From Novosphingobium indicum (GTDB lineage Bacteria; Pseudomonadota; Alphaproteobacteria; Sphingomonadales; Sphingomonadaceae), in NCBI RefSeq assembly GCF_014645195.1, contig NZ_BMLK01000001.1, positions 124,001 through 188,000 of the forward strand: 64,000 bases of DNA. Reading direction: 5' to 3'. Every line of letters begins with the position of its first letter. The stretch's first letter is position 1. The notes under the pieces are model-generated. The model saw only the letters and a list, made by a program, of their open reading frames with translations. It had not been told where the DNA came from and did no database searches. Made by a program: the position numbers and the translations under genes. Shown piece by piece: positions 8,812-17,896 of this stretch.

Positions 8812-11286
8812 GTGAAAACCAAAAGTCTTCTTCTGCTTGCATCGGCGTGTCTCATGCCGCTTCCGGCTCTGGCCGCCGACGACGATACCGGCACCGATGC
8901 GCCGCCCGCTCAGGAAGCGCGCGTCAACCAGATGACCACGGGCGTGGCTCGTGCCCGCGACCGCCTCGACAGCGCCACCTCGACCAGCACGATCACCGGC
9001 GACGAGATCGAGAAGTTCGGTGCCCGCTCGGTAGCGGAAATCTTCCGTAACATCCCCGGCATGCGCGCCGGCAGCACCGGCGGTGAAGGCTTTGCCAACA
9101 TCTCCATCCGCGGCCTGCCGATCGCTCTGGGCGGTGCGAAGTTCCTGCAGATCCAGGAAAACGGGCTGCCCACACTCGAATTCGGCGACATCGCCTTTGC
9201 CACGGCGGACCAGTTCCTGCGTGCCGACCTCAACCTTGCGGGCGTGCAGGCGATCCGCGGCGGTTCGGCCTCGACCTTCGCGTCGAACTCCTCGGGCGGC
9301 ATCGTCAACCTGATCGACAAGACCGGCGACGTCGCCGGCGGCGCCGTGCAGATCAGCACCGGCCTCGATTACGATTCCAAGCGGATCGACTTCGAATACG
9401 GCTCGCCGATCACCGATACGCTGCGTTTCCACGTCGGCGGTTTCTACCGCAAGGGCGAAGGCCCGCGCGAAACCGGATTCGACGGCTTCAAGGGCGGCCA
9501 GGTCAAGTTCAACATGACCAAGGACTTCGCCGGCGGCTACTTCCGCGTCTACGCCAAGCTGCTCGACGACCAGACCGTACCGACGCCGTTCTCGCCGATC
9601 CTGGTTTCGGGTTCGGGCGACAATCCGGACTATTCGAACGTTCCGGGCCTGAACGTGCGCAAGGATTCGCTGTTCTCGCGCTACATTCCGGGCAACCTGA
9701 CGCTCGACGACGAGAACAAGCCGACCAACAACGCATTCAGCGATGCAACCCACTCCAAGGTCAAGTCCATCGGCTTCGAAACCAAGTTCGAAATCGAAGG
9801 CTGGCGCATCAACGAGAAGTTCCGGTACTCGGACATCTCCGGCCACACGATCCAGCCGTACACGCTCTCCAATGCGAACGCCCAGTTGCCGGTACAGTCC
9901 ATCAATTCGGCCCCGGTCATCATGGGCATGCTGCGGGCAAGCAGTCTGCAGTACGCGACCGGCCCCAACGCTGGCCAGACAATTGCGGACCCCACCACCC
10001 TTAATGGCAATGGCCTGCTGGCGCTCGTCACCAATCAGGACGTTACCCTCAACAGCCTGAACAACATGACCAACGACATCCGCGCCAGCAAGGTGTGGGA
10101 TCTCGGCTCGGGCAAGCTGACGTTCACCGCCGGCTACTACAAATCCAGCCAAGACATCGATACGGCCTGGACCTGGACGACCATGATCACCGACGTGCTC
10201 GGTGGCGGCGAGGCCCATCTGATCAACGCTTTTGCCGGCCCGTATCAGATCACGCAGAATGGTGTACTGGCTTACAACGCAGCGCTCATCGGCGGCTATC
10301 GCCGTGACCGCTACGATGTGAACTACGACATCAACGCGCCTTACGGCTCGCTCAACTATATGTTCGGCAAGTTCGCGCTTGGTGCCAGCATCCGTTATGA
10401 CATGGGCCGCGTGCGCGGCACGCTCTATGGCTCCAGCCTTCCCGGTACCGCGAAGTCGACCACGTTCGACATCAACGGCGACGGTGTGATCACGATCCCC
10501 GAAACCAACGTCGGTTTCATCGACTACACCAAGCCCGCACCGGTCCACTACGACTACAATTACCTGTCGTACTCGCTCAGCGCGAACTACCGCATGTCGG
10601 ACAACTTCTCGCTGTTCGGCCGCTACTCGAAGGGTGGCCGCGCCAACGCCGACCGCATCCTCTTCGCCAACTACGTCAGCCCGACCACCGGCGAACTGCT
10701 GGTCTCCGAAGCGGCATACGACCCGGTGAAGCAGGCGGAAGGCGGCTTCAAGTACCGCGGCGACAACCTGGAAGTCTACCTGACCGGCTTCTGGGCCAAG
10801 ACTGGCGAGCACAACATCGGTCTCGAACGCACTTATCGTGCCTATGGCGCCGAACTCGAAGCCGGTTACCAACGCGGCATATTCTCGGTGTATGGCGGCG
10901 CGACCTGGACCAAGGCGGAAATCACTTCCGACGCGCTGAATCCGACCACGGTCGGTAACACGCCGAAGCAGCAGGCCGACCTGATCTTCCAGGTCACCCC
11001 GCAGGTTGAAGTCGAACGCTTCACGATCGGCGCCAACTTCTACGGCACCACGAGCAGCTTCGCCGGCGATACGAACCAGCTGAAGATGCCCGGATACGTC
11101 GTGACCAATGCCTTCGTGCAATACCGTCCGACCGATAATGTCACGGTCATGCTTAATGCCAACAACCTGTTCGACGTTCTAGGTCTCGTCGAAGTCGACG
11201 CGGAATACATCCCGTCGAGCGGTGTGGTGACGGCGCGCACGATCAATCCGCGCACCATCTCTGCCTCGTTGCGCTTCAACTTCTGA
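8812..11286 (+). CDS. TonB-dependent outer-membrane receptor
   Basis: 824 residues from a GTG at 8812. This start leads straight into a signal peptide (KTKSLLLLASACLMPLPALAA) and has an AGGGA box upstream; an ATG at 8770 would bury the signal in a longer tail. The plug domain (about 35-165) shows the usual SVAEIFRNIPGMR and ISIRGLP elements. The rest is a beta-barrel ending in FNF, the aromatic C-terminus recognised by BAM. It imports a siderophore or other large substrate across the outer membrane using TonB energy. No siderophore or degradation genes are adjacent, so the substrate is unknown. Confidence 0.93.
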   Translation: MKTKSLLLLASACLMPLPALAADDDTGTDAPPAQEARVNQMTTGVARARDRLDSATSTSTITGDEIEKFGARSVAEIFRNIPGMRAGSTGGEGFANISIRGLPIALGGAKFLQIQENGLPTLEFGDIAFATADQFLRADLNLAGVQAIRGGSASTFASNSSGGIVNLIDKTGDVAGGAVQISTGLDYDSKRIDFEYGSPITDTLRFHVGGFYRKGEGPRETGFDGFKGGQVKFNMTKDFAGGYFRVYAKLLDDQTVPTPFSPILVSGSGDNPDYSNVPGLNVRKDSLFSRYIPGNLTLDDENKPTNNAFSDATHSKVKSIGFETKFEIEGWRINEKFRYSDISGHTIQPYTLSNANAQLPVQSINSAPVIMGMLRASSLQYATGPNAGQTIADPTTLNGNGLLALVTNQDVTLNSLNNMTNDIRASKVWDLGSGKLTFTAGYYKSSQDIDTAWTWTTMITDVLGGGEAHLINAFAGPYQITQNGVLAYNAALIGGYRRDRYDVNYDINAPYGSLNYMFGKFALGASIRYDMGRVRGTLYGSSLPGTAKSTTFDINGDGVITIPETNVGFIDYTKPAPVHYDYNYLSYSLSANYRMSDNFSLFGRYSKGGRANADRILFANYVSPTTGELLVSEAAYDPVKQAEGGFKYRGDNLEVYLTGFWAKTGEHNIGLERTYRAYGAELEAGYQRGIFSVYGGATWTKAEITSDALNPTTVGNTPKQQADLIFQVTPQVEVERFTIGANFYGTTSSFAGDTNQLKMPGYVVTNAFVQYRPTDNVTVMLNANNLFDVLGLVEVDAEYIPSSGVVTARTINPRTISASLRFNF

Positions 11287-11293
11287 CGGAATT

Positions 11294-11324
11294 CCGGCCG
11301 CAGTGCTCTCGGCACTGCGGCCGG
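11294..11324 (+). terminator. Perfect 13-bp hairpin between receptor and chemoreceptor
   Basis: Arms 11294-11306 and 11312-11324 are exact reverse complements around a 5-nt loop. No U-tract follows, so it may be a weak terminator, a pause site, or a 3'-end stabiliser for the receptor mRNA. Confidence 0.5.
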
Positions 11325-11361
11325 GCCCTGACGAAAGCGAACACAAGATTGGAATGAAATT

Positions 11362-13203
11362 ATGCTCAGCTCGTTGAACATTCCGAAGAAGTTGGCGGTC
11401 GCCTTCATTGCGATCAACCTCTCGGCGGCGGTCATGATGCTGGTCTTCGCTACCAACATCGCCATGATCAGCCGTTCAACCGAGCGGACCAATTTCCATC
11501 AGGATATCCACTCCAAGGCGCTGTCGCTGGAGACGCAGATCCTGCGTCAGAACAGCCAGATGCGCGGATATCTGGTGACTGGCGACGATGTGTACCTCAA
11601 ATCCTACTACGAAGGCCGCGACGAGTACGACGCGACTTCGGCCGAGCTCGAGAAAATCCTGACCAACCCTGAAATGCGCCAGAAGCTGCTGGAATCGCGC
11701 ACCGAAACGCTCAAGTGGCGTGAGGACTGGGGCGACAAGTCGATTGCGATGGTCAAGGAAGGGCGCCGCGCCGAAGCCGCCGAGCGCGTTCGCGACGCCG
11801 GCAAGGCTGCGCTCGTCAGCGCCGCAGTTCTGCCCTTGCGCGACCTGCGCGACTACGAACAAGCACAGCTTCAGGAAGAGTCGAGCGGCCAGAGTTCCGC
11901 CATCACCACGGCCTGGATAGCCCTGGCTATCGGCGGCCTTGCTCTGATCGGCATCGCCGTGGCCCTCCAGCGCAAGCTGAGCCGCGACATCGCCGTGCCT
12001 GTTGGTGACCTGACCGAGACGATGTCCGCTCTTGCGGCCGGTCGCAACGACGTATCCGTCCCAGGTACCGAGCGCGTCGACGAACTGGGCAACATGGCCC
12101 GCGCCGTGCTGGTCTTCCGCGATGAAGCCGTTGCCAAGGTCGCGGCGGATAAGGACCGTGAAGCCGCCATGGCGGAAATCGGCAGCAAACTTCATGACCT
12201 GTCGCAATCCGATCTGCGCGCACGCCTCGATAATCTGCCGGACGCCTTCGCCACGGTCGCACGCGACTTCAACGACGCACTCGATCAGCTCAGCGGCGTC
12301 ATGCTGTCGGTCCGCGGAAGCATCAACTCGATTTCCACGGGCTCGTCGGAAATCCGCCAGGCCACGACCGACCTCTCGAACCGTAGCGAGGAACAGGCAG
12401 CGCGCCTGCAGTCGTCGGCTGCCGCCATGGACGAGATCACCCGCAAGATCGGTGAAAGCGCTGGCATCGCTTCGCAGGCCAGCCGCGCCATGACCGAAGC
12501 GCGCGGCGAAGCCGAGCAGGGCGGCGAGGTCGTGCAACGTGCCATCGAGGCCATGAATGGCATCGATCAGGCAACAAGGGAAATCGCCGAGATCATCACC
12601 GTGATCGACGGGATCGCCTTCCAGACCAACCTGCTGGCTCTCAATGCCGGCGTCGAAGCAGCCCGCGCGGGCGATGCCGGCAAGGGTTTCGCAGTTGTCG
12701 CCTCCGAAGTGCGAGCCCTCGCACAGCGAGCTGCCGATGCCGCCTCGGACGTCAAGTCGCGCATTCTGGCTGCCACCGACCACGTGACCTCGGGCGTCGA
12801 ACTGGTCAACGATACCGGCGGCTCGCTGACACGCATCATCGAGCGCGTATCGAGCGTCAGCGAATCGATCGAGAACATGGCCAAGACTGCCGAACAACAG
12901 TCCACCGGCCTGCTCAAGGTCAACGAAGCCATTACAGCAATGGACTCGATGACCCAGCAGAACGCCGCGATGGTCGAGGAAACCACGGCCGCGACCGAAA
13001 TGCTGGCTCGCGAAGCCCAGCAGCTGTTCGAGGCCTTCTCGATCTTCAAGGTCGACGACGGTGCCCCGGTTCCCATGCGCGCCACGGCACCGACACCGCT
13101 GCCGGCACCGCGCGCCAGATCGGCGCCGAAACCGGCCGCAGCGCCGCCTGTCATGGGCAACCTTGCGGTACAGGCGAACGCGGACGACTGGTCGGAGTTC
13201 TAA
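11362..13203 (+). CDS. Methyl-accepting chemotaxis protein (CHASE3-HAMP-MA)
   Basis: 613 residues. Order: transmembrane helix (about 12-35), periplasmic four-helix region resembling CHASE3 (about 40-180), second transmembrane helix (about 185-205), HAMP (about 206-260), and a methyl-accepting signalling domain. The conserved hairpin tip NAGVEAARAGDAGKGFAVVA is near residue 424. The C-terminus is ...DDWSEF, matching the xWxxF pentapeptide that docks CheR/CheB. No che genes are nearby, so it presumably reports to an array encoded elsewhere. A strong terminator follows. Confidence 0.95.
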   Translation: MLSSLNIPKKLAVAFIAINLSAAVMMLVFATNIAMISRSTERTNFHQDIHSKALSLETQILRQNSQMRGYLVTGDDVYLKSYYEGRDEYDATSAELEKILTNPEMRQKLLESRTETLKWREDWGDKSIAMVKEGRRAEAAERVRDAGKAALVSAAVLPLRDLRDYEQAQLQEESSGQSSAITTAWIALAIGGLALIGIAVALQRKLSRDIAVPVGDLTETMSALAAGRNDVSVPGTERVDELGNMARAVLVFRDEAVAKVAADKDREAAMAEIGSKLHDLSQSDLRARLDNLPDAFATVARDFNDALDQLSGVMLSVRGSINSISTGSSEIRQATTDLSNRSEEQAARLQSSAAAMDEITRKIGESAGIASQASRAMTEARGEAEQGGEVVQRAIEAMNGIDQATREIAEIITVIDGIAFQTNLLALNAGVEAARAGDAGKGFAVVASEVRALAQRAADAASDVKSRILAATDHVTSGVELVNDTGGSLTRIIERVSSVSESIENMAKTAEQQSTGLLKVNEAITAMDSMTQQNAAMVEETTAATEMLAREAQQLFEAFSIFKVDDGAPVPMRATAPTPLPAPRARSAPKPAAAPPVMGNLAVQANADDWSEF

Positions 13204-13229
13204 GGCTCCGGCAGTTCCAACCCGATACG

Positions 13230-13266
13230 AAAGGGCGGTGCGTTACAAGCGCGCCGCCCTTTTTTT
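13230..13266 (+). terminator. Rho-independent terminator after the chemoreceptor
   Basis: Stem AAAGGGCGG (13230-13238) and CCGCCCTTT (13254-13262) continuing into TTTT. Classical structure. Confidence 0.85.
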
Positions 13267-13548
13267 GTTTTGGGAAACGTCCCCGAAAATGGAGGCTGGG
13301 CGCACAAAGTGCGAGAGCAACATGAAACCGCCGGCCGGCCGTCATCCCGGCAAAGGCAGGGACCGCTGGCAGCCGAGCGCTACGCCGAGACTGATCGACG
13401 GCATGGCGGGACGTCTTGTGGCGATCTGTTCGGGTGGGTCGGCTGGGTGACGCTGGGCCAGCCACAACGCCAGACCCGGTAAAGCATCCGCGCGAACGCA
13501 AGGCTGGCGATCCCCGGCGGCGCGACAGGCTTTCGTTCTAAAGGAGAA
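13267..13548 (+). repeat. Non-coding gap with a degenerate REP-like motif
   Basis: No supported gene. At about 13340-13366 the motif GTCATCCCGGCAAAGGCAGG resembles the dispersed 'GTCATCCCGGC...' intergenic repeat common in Proteobacteria. Only one arm is clear, so this is a decayed copy. Confidence 0.45.
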
Positions 13549-14637
13549 TCAGGCCGTGACCTGGCCTTGCGCCGGGAGGTGCCACTTCAGCCAGGCACCA
13601 TAAGGATGACAAGCCGCAAGGATCTGCCTCTCGCCATCACCAGCGCGGCCAGCCCAGGAAGTGAGGCAAAGCAGGACCTGCGTGCGGTCCCGATTCCATT
13701 CCAGCCCGATCCGTGCCAGCGGCCGGTCTCGAGTAGCCCTGTGGCCCGCCTCGAGAATGGAAGCCTTCAAGGCCAGCAATTCATCTTCGGGAAGGTACTG
13801 CAGCACCATCGAGTGCTGAACGACGCGCATGGTCCCGGCGGCCTGCGGCTCTCTGAGCCGCTGTGACAGCCAGGTGCCCGCACTCTCGCGATCCACGAGA
13901 GGAACATCGTCGCGCGCCAGCAACATCGCTTGCGCCAGACATTCGGAGCGCACTTCGTCGCCCGGCCAGACATAGGACATCAGGCGCTCGCGCGTATGCG
14001 AATCGTCGAGCCGCAGCGGCCGCAGATCGGCGCCGCGCGCAGAGGCTATGGCCACGTGGGCCATGGGAGGCGGTGCGCCCTGCCAATCCGGTTGCAGCCG
14101 CAGCCGTGAGTTCGAATCGCCAAAGGCAACGCCGCCCAGGTCGTGCGCATAATGATCGAGCAGCAGATTGAGGCCTGCGCTGGCCCCCACTTCGAGCAGA
14201 TCGAAGGGCATGCCATGCCGCTTGGCCAGGAGCGAAAGAGCGGCCATGAAAGCGCTCGACCGGCGGACTTCGTTGGTCTGCGTCGGGTGGGCCATCCACA
14301 CCAGCAGCGTCGGTTCGCCAAGTTCCAGTGCTTCGCCCACGGCCCGGTCGAATTCGGTGTGGTCGCCGGCATAGAGGGCGGAAAGGTCGGCAAAGGTCCC
14401 GCGCCGCGCCAGAGCGTGCAACCCGGCATTGAGCCGAAGCGCCATGGCGCTTGCCGCCGGATCGAGAGGCCACTCGGCAATCGTCGCATCGAGCCGGGGT
14501 GCCCGCCAGAGCTGGCGATAGGCGGCGGCCAGAATTTCGCCCGTGAACGGCGATCCCAGCGTAGCGGCGACGTGCGATTGCTTAAGAAGATAGGCTCGCG
14601 GGTCGTTGCGTCCCGCGGTGGCAAGAGGATGCGCCAT
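13549..14637 (-). CDS. DUF2332 family protein
   Basis: 362 residues from the ATG at 14637; a TTG at 14688 would add 17 residues that look non-homologous. The region FDLLEVGASAGLNLLLDHYAHD is the characteristic DUF2332 segment and resembles a methyltransferase motif I. RVVQHSMVLQYLP and LEWNRD near the end are also typical. DUF2332 proteins are widespread but uncharacterised, and a SAM-dependent methyltransferase-like fold is inference. It stands alone, transcribed away from the PilZ gene. Confidence 0.85.
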   Translation of the reverse strand: MAHPLATAGRNDPRAYLLKQSHVAATLGSPFTGEILAAAYRQLWRAPRLDATIAEWPLDPAASAMALRLNAGLHALARRGTFADLSALYAGDHTEFDRAVGEALELGEPTLLVWMAHPTQTNEVRRSSAFMAALSLLAKRHGMPFDLLEVGASAGLNLLLDHYAHDLGGVAFGDSNSRLRLQPDWQGAPPPMAHVAIASARGADLRPLRLDDSHTRERLMSYVWPGDEVRSECLAQAMLLARDDVPLVDRESAGTWLSQRLREPQAAGTMRVVQHSMVLQYLPEDELLALKASILEAGHRATRDRPLARIGLEWNRDRTQVLLCLTSWAGRAGDGERQILAACHPYGAWLKWHLPAQGQVTA

Positions 14638-15009
14638 TGTTGCGGCGGGTTCCGGATCGGGGACCGGTGTGGCCGTGAGCACGCGCAATACCTCGTTAAC
14701 TACCAGACTCGCCGAAATTTCCGCGAGATAGCCGCAAGGTACCGGTGCTCGGTTGATGCAATCCGGACCAGCGAATACGTGAACACACGTATTTCACTGA
14801 CCTATAACTCGTAAACGCCGCAAAACGGCCAAAGCCAGCCCTGCCGGATTCTGCAATGGTCGGCAATTTTACTCCAAATTTACCATGTATGCGTAACTGC
14901 ATACCGACCGACCAAGGGAAAATGCGCAGTCGAGTTCTGCTACTCCCTAAACGGCTGCGCCCTAGAGTGCACTCAACAAGACTGGTTAATTTTTTCAGGA
15001 TTGTTTCCA
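14638..15009 (+). promoter_or_regulatory. Divergent regulatory gap with an 8-bp perfect dyad
   Basis: A relatively AT-rich 372-base gap between DUF2332 (minus) and the PilZ gene (plus), with no supported gene. It contains AATACGTG (14774-14781), spacer AACA, and CACGTATT (14786-14793), a perfect inverted repeat likely to bind a dimeric regulator. The PilZ gene has AGGA at 14997-15000, 9 nt before its ATG. Confidence 0.5.
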
Positions 15010-15357
15010 ATGGCTACTCAAGGTCCGATACCATCCCATCCGGCACCCGTCGGCACCCGTCGGCACCAGCGGGCGGAGGTCGAGATGATGGCCCGCTTTC
15101 GCCGCGGAGTGGTGAGCAGCACGGTCATGCTCAAGGACCTGACGCGCTTCGGTGCGCGGATCGAGGGTGTCGGTCAGCTCGAAACCGACGAGGCGGTCAG
15201 CCTGGCCCTTCCCGGGTGCCGCCCTGCGCTGGCCTTCGTTGCCTGGGCCAACGATCACTGCGCCGGTCTGGAGTTCGCGGACCCCCTCGAAAACACGGTC
15301 TTCGTCAACCTGGTGGCCTGCTACGGATTGGGTCAAAGTTCCGCTGCCGCGGCCTGA
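15010..15357 (+). CDS. PilZ domain protein
   Basis: 115 residues from the ATG at 15010 (AGGA 9 nt upstream). Essentially one PilZ domain: RRHQR matches the RxxxR part and DLTRFG the D/NxSxxG part (Thr replacing Ser) of the cyclic-di-GMP site. AWANDHCAGLEFADPL is the usual late beta-strand. Single-domain PilZ proteins are c-di-GMP effectors acting on motility, envelope or polysaccharide. The intact RxxxR suggests nucleotide binding is possible. It ends 6 bp before the convergent S66 peptidase. Confidence 0.85.
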   Translation: MATQGPIPSHPAPVGTRRHQRAEVEMMARFRRGVVSSTVMLKDLTRFGARIEGVGQLETDEAVSLALPGCRPALAFVAWANDHCAGLEFADPLENTVFVNLVACYGLGQSSAAAA

Positions 15358-15363
15358 CAGGCC

Positions 15364-16413
15364 TCAGGATACCGTCGGCTCCAGCATCCGGATCGTTCCG
15401 GCATCGGCGTCGATCTCCGCCATCACCCCCACCGGCATGCTGATCTGGCCTGAAATGTGGCCGATCATCGCCCCCTGAAACGCCGGCACGCCCAGCTCTG
15501 CAAAACGGCGGTCGAACACTTCATAGACTGTGAAGTTCGAATACCCGCCATCGGGGTTGTGGCAGCCCGTGCATTGCCCGAAGACCACGCCCGCCACCTT
15601 GTCGAGAATGCCGGCCAGCGCGAGCTGGGTGAGCATGCGGTCGATCCGGTATTCGGATTCGTTGGTATCTTCCAGAAACAGGATCGCACCGGAAAAGTCG
15701 GGCAGATAGGGCGTGCCGACAAGCGCCGACAGCACGGTCAGATTGCCGCCCAGCAACCGGCCTTGCGCCTTGCCGCCGCGAAAGGTCCGCACCTCCGCGC
15801 CGCGCCCCGAGAGGTTGGGGCCGCTGTAGGAAGGGACCGAATAGGTCGGCGTGGCCGCATCGAAGGCGAGTCGGCGAAAGGCCTCCCAAGCCTGCGGCGG
15901 CCAGGATGCCGCGGCATTGGGCCCATGGATGCTGTGCACTCCGGTGCGGGCCGTCAGCGCCAGATGAAGCGCCGTATTGTCGCTGAAACCCGCGAAGAGT
16001 TTCGGCTTGCGCGCAATTGCGGCGAAATCGATATGCGGCAGCAGCCGCGCCGAGCCCCAGCCGCCGCGAACGGCCATGATGCCGCGAACATCATCGTCGG
16101 CGAACATGGCCATCAGGTCGTCCGCACGCGCCTCGTCCGAGCCGGCGAGATAGCCTTCCCGAGCCAGCAGATGCGGTGCGCTCTTGGGGACCAGCCCCAT
16201 GGCGCGCACGGTCTCTTCGATTTCGGAAAGCCCGAAGCGGTCACCGATGAAGCCGGCGGGTGCCACCAGCCCCAGCACGTCTCCTTCGCGCAGACGCGGC
16301 GGCCTGACCGGCGCGGGCGATCCTGCCGGCACGGCGACAGCGCGCGCGGAAAATTGCGAAACGGCGAAAGCGGCGGCACCCAGCCCCGCGACAGCCTGGC
16401 GTCGGGTCAGCAT
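15364..16413 (-). CDS. LD-carboxypeptidase, S66 family, Tat-type signal
   Basis: 349 residues from the ATG at 16413. The N-terminus TRRQAVAGLGAAAFAVS followed by AxA looks like a twin-arginine signal, so the enzyme probably acts in the periplasm. The S66 fold is clear: AVRGGWGS (about 118-125), the nucleophile in GFSDNTALHLAL, the acidic residue in EDTNESEYRIDRML, and the His in IGHISGQ. Family members cleave the L,D bond to the terminal D-Ala of murein tetrapeptides in recycling or remodelling, or microcin-type substrates. Most LdcA enzymes are cytoplasmic, so the export signal is notable. Confidence 0.9.
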   Translation of the reverse strand: MLTRRQAVAGLGAAAFAVSQFSARAVAVPAGSPAPVRPPRLREGDVLGLVAPAGFIGDRFGLSEIEETVRAMGLVPKSAPHLLAREGYLAGSDEARADDLMAMFADDDVRGIMAVRGGWGSARLLPHIDFAAIARKPKLFAGFSDNTALHLALTARTGVHSIHGPNAAASWPPQAWEAFRRLAFDAATPTYSVPSYSGPNLSGRGAEVRTFRGGKAQGRLLGGNLTVLSALVGTPYLPDFSGAILFLEDTNESEYRIDRMLTQLALAGILDKVAGVVFGQCTGCHNPDGGYSNFTVYEVFDRRFAELGVPAFQGAMIGHISGQISMPVGVMAEIDADAGTIRMLEPTVS

Positions 16414-16506
16414 CGGCAAAAACCCTAGAGGCTGGTCAATTCCGCGCAAGTAGGCGTGCGATTATCTTCACTCGACGTCCGCCGCGCGAACCGCCATGGA
16501 GCCTCA

Positions 16507-17385
16507 ATGACAGACGACGAAGACGACAAGCCCCTCACCCAGCGCCGTTTCTACAAGGCCGAACAGGAGGTCGGCTTTGCCGACCAGCAGAGCGGCACCA
16601 TCCAGACCGAACATCCGGCCTATCGGCTCGCGTTCCGCGACACCGATTTCCTGTTGCGCGACGAGCTGCGGCCGGTGCGCTTCCAGCTCGAACTGCTCAA
16701 GACCGAGATGTTGCTGGAAGAAGCCCAGATCGGCTCAACGCTGGTCTTCTACGGATCAGCGCGCATCCCCTCGCCCGAAAAGCGCGAGGCCTTTCTCGCC
16801 ACGCCGGGGACCGAGGAAGAGAAGAAAGTCGCCGAGCGCCTCGCTGCCAAGACCAGGTACTACGAAGAGGCGCAGCGCCTGGCACAACTCGCCAGCCAGT
16901 GCGCCATCGTCGAAAAGGGCATGCGCCAGTTCGTGGTCTGCTCGGGCGGCGGCCCTTCGATCATGGAAGCCGCCAATCGCGGCGCTTCGGACGTGGGCGC
17001 CGAATCGCTCGGCCTGAACATCGTCCTGCCGCACGAGCAGGCACCCAATCCCTACGTGACGCCGCGCCTCTCGTTCCAGTTCCACTACTTTGCGCTCAGG
17101 AAGATGCACTTCCTGCTGCGCGCTCGCGCCGTCGCCGTATTCCCCGGCGGTTTCGGCACGCTGGACGAGTTCCTCGAACTGCTCACGCTGATCCAGACCG
17201 GCAAAATGAAGCCGATCCCGATCCTGCTCTATGGCCGCGAGTTCTGGGAACGCATCATCAACTTCGAGGCTCTGGCCGAGGAAGGCACAATCAACCGCCG
17301 CGATCTCGACCTGTTCACCTGGTGCGAGACGGCCGAGGACGGCTGGCGCGAGATCAGCCGGTTCTACGACCTCGATTGCGGATAA
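16507..17385 (+). CDS. LOG-family protein (TIGR00730-type, long form)
   Basis: 292 residues from the ATG at 16507. The Rossmann-like core has SGGGPSIMEAANRGA and FPGGFGTLDEF, the PGGxGTxxE motif of cytokinin-riboside 5'-monophosphate phosphoribohydrolase (LOG)/PpnN-like enzymes. These hydrolyse nucleoside monophosphates to base and ribose-5-phosphate. About 80 N-terminal residues precede the core, as in the bacterial long form. The exact substrate is unknown, and the old label 'lysine decarboxylase' is not supported. A GNAT gene follows after 10 bp. Confidence 0.9.
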   Translation: MTDDEDDKPLTQRRFYKAEQEVGFADQQSGTIQTEHPAYRLAFRDTDFLLRDELRPVRFQLELLKTEMLLEEAQIGSTLVFYGSARIPSPEKREAFLATPGTEEEKKVAERLAAKTRYYEEAQRLAQLASQCAIVEKGMRQFVVCSGGGPSIMEAANRGASDVGAESLGLNIVLPHEQAPNPYVTPRLSFQFHYFALRKMHFLLRARAVAVFPGGFGTLDEFLELLTLIQTGKMKPIPILLYGREFWERIINFEALAEEGTINRRDLDLFTWCETAEDGWREISRFYDLDCG

Positions 17386-17395
17386 GGCGCAGGCC

Positions 17396-17896
17396 GTGGC
17401 GCGGATCGAGACACAGCACCTGATCCTGCGCCCGGCCCGCGTGGATGACGCCGACGATCTCCACGCCATTTTCACGCGGCCGGAAGCGATGCGCTACTGG
17501 TCGCGTCCGCCGCACGAGAGCCTTGCAGAGACTCGCGAATGGCTCGCCTCGATGATCGAAATCCCGTCCGGTGCGGGCGAGGATTTCATCATCGAGCATG
17601 AAGGCCGGTGTATCGGCAAAGCCGGTCTATGGCGGTTTCCCGAGATCGGCTTCATTCTCCACCCCGACTTCTGGGGCCGAGGCTTCGCCCGCGAGGCGCT
17701 GGAGGTAGTGCTGGCACGCGGCTTTGCCGTGCACGCCCTCGATCACGTGATTGCCGACGTCGATCCGCGCAACGCGGCCTCCCTTGGCCTGCTTGCACGG
17801 CTGGGGTTCCATGAGACCGCCCGGGCGCAGCGTACATGGCAGGTCGACGGCGAGTGGTGCGACAGCGTCTATCTCAAGCTGGACGCGCCCCGCTAG
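17396..17896 (+). CDS. GNAT family N-acetyltransferase (RimJ/RimL-like)
   Basis: 166 residues from a GTG at 17396, 10 bp after the LOG gene. It begins with the typical IETQHLILRPARVDDADDL. The acetyl-CoA loop is in HPDFWGRGFAREAL, followed by DVDPRNAASLGLLARLGF, standard for RimJ/L-type GNATs. The substrate is unknown. Its TAG stop (17894-17896) overlaps the stop of the convergent thiD in a shared CTAG. Confidence 0.9.
   Translation: MARIETQHLILRPARVDDADDLHAIFTRPEAMRYWSRPPHESLAETREWLASMIEIPSGAGEDFIIEHEGRCIGKAGLWRFPEIGFILHPDFWGRGFAREALEVVLARGFAVHALDHVIADVDPRNAASLGLLARLGFHETARAQRTWQVDGEWCDSVYLKLDAPR

Noticed and set aside
8803..11121. A 772-residue open frame on the minus strand opposite the TonB receptor
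   Set aside because: The plus strand has a signal peptide, plug and barrel; the antisense frame has no recognisable domain and is a typical GC-rich shadow.
13061..13450. Frames in the 3' end of the chemoreceptor and following gap
   Set aside because: They cross the terminator at 13230-13266 and an REP-like repeat; no protein features.
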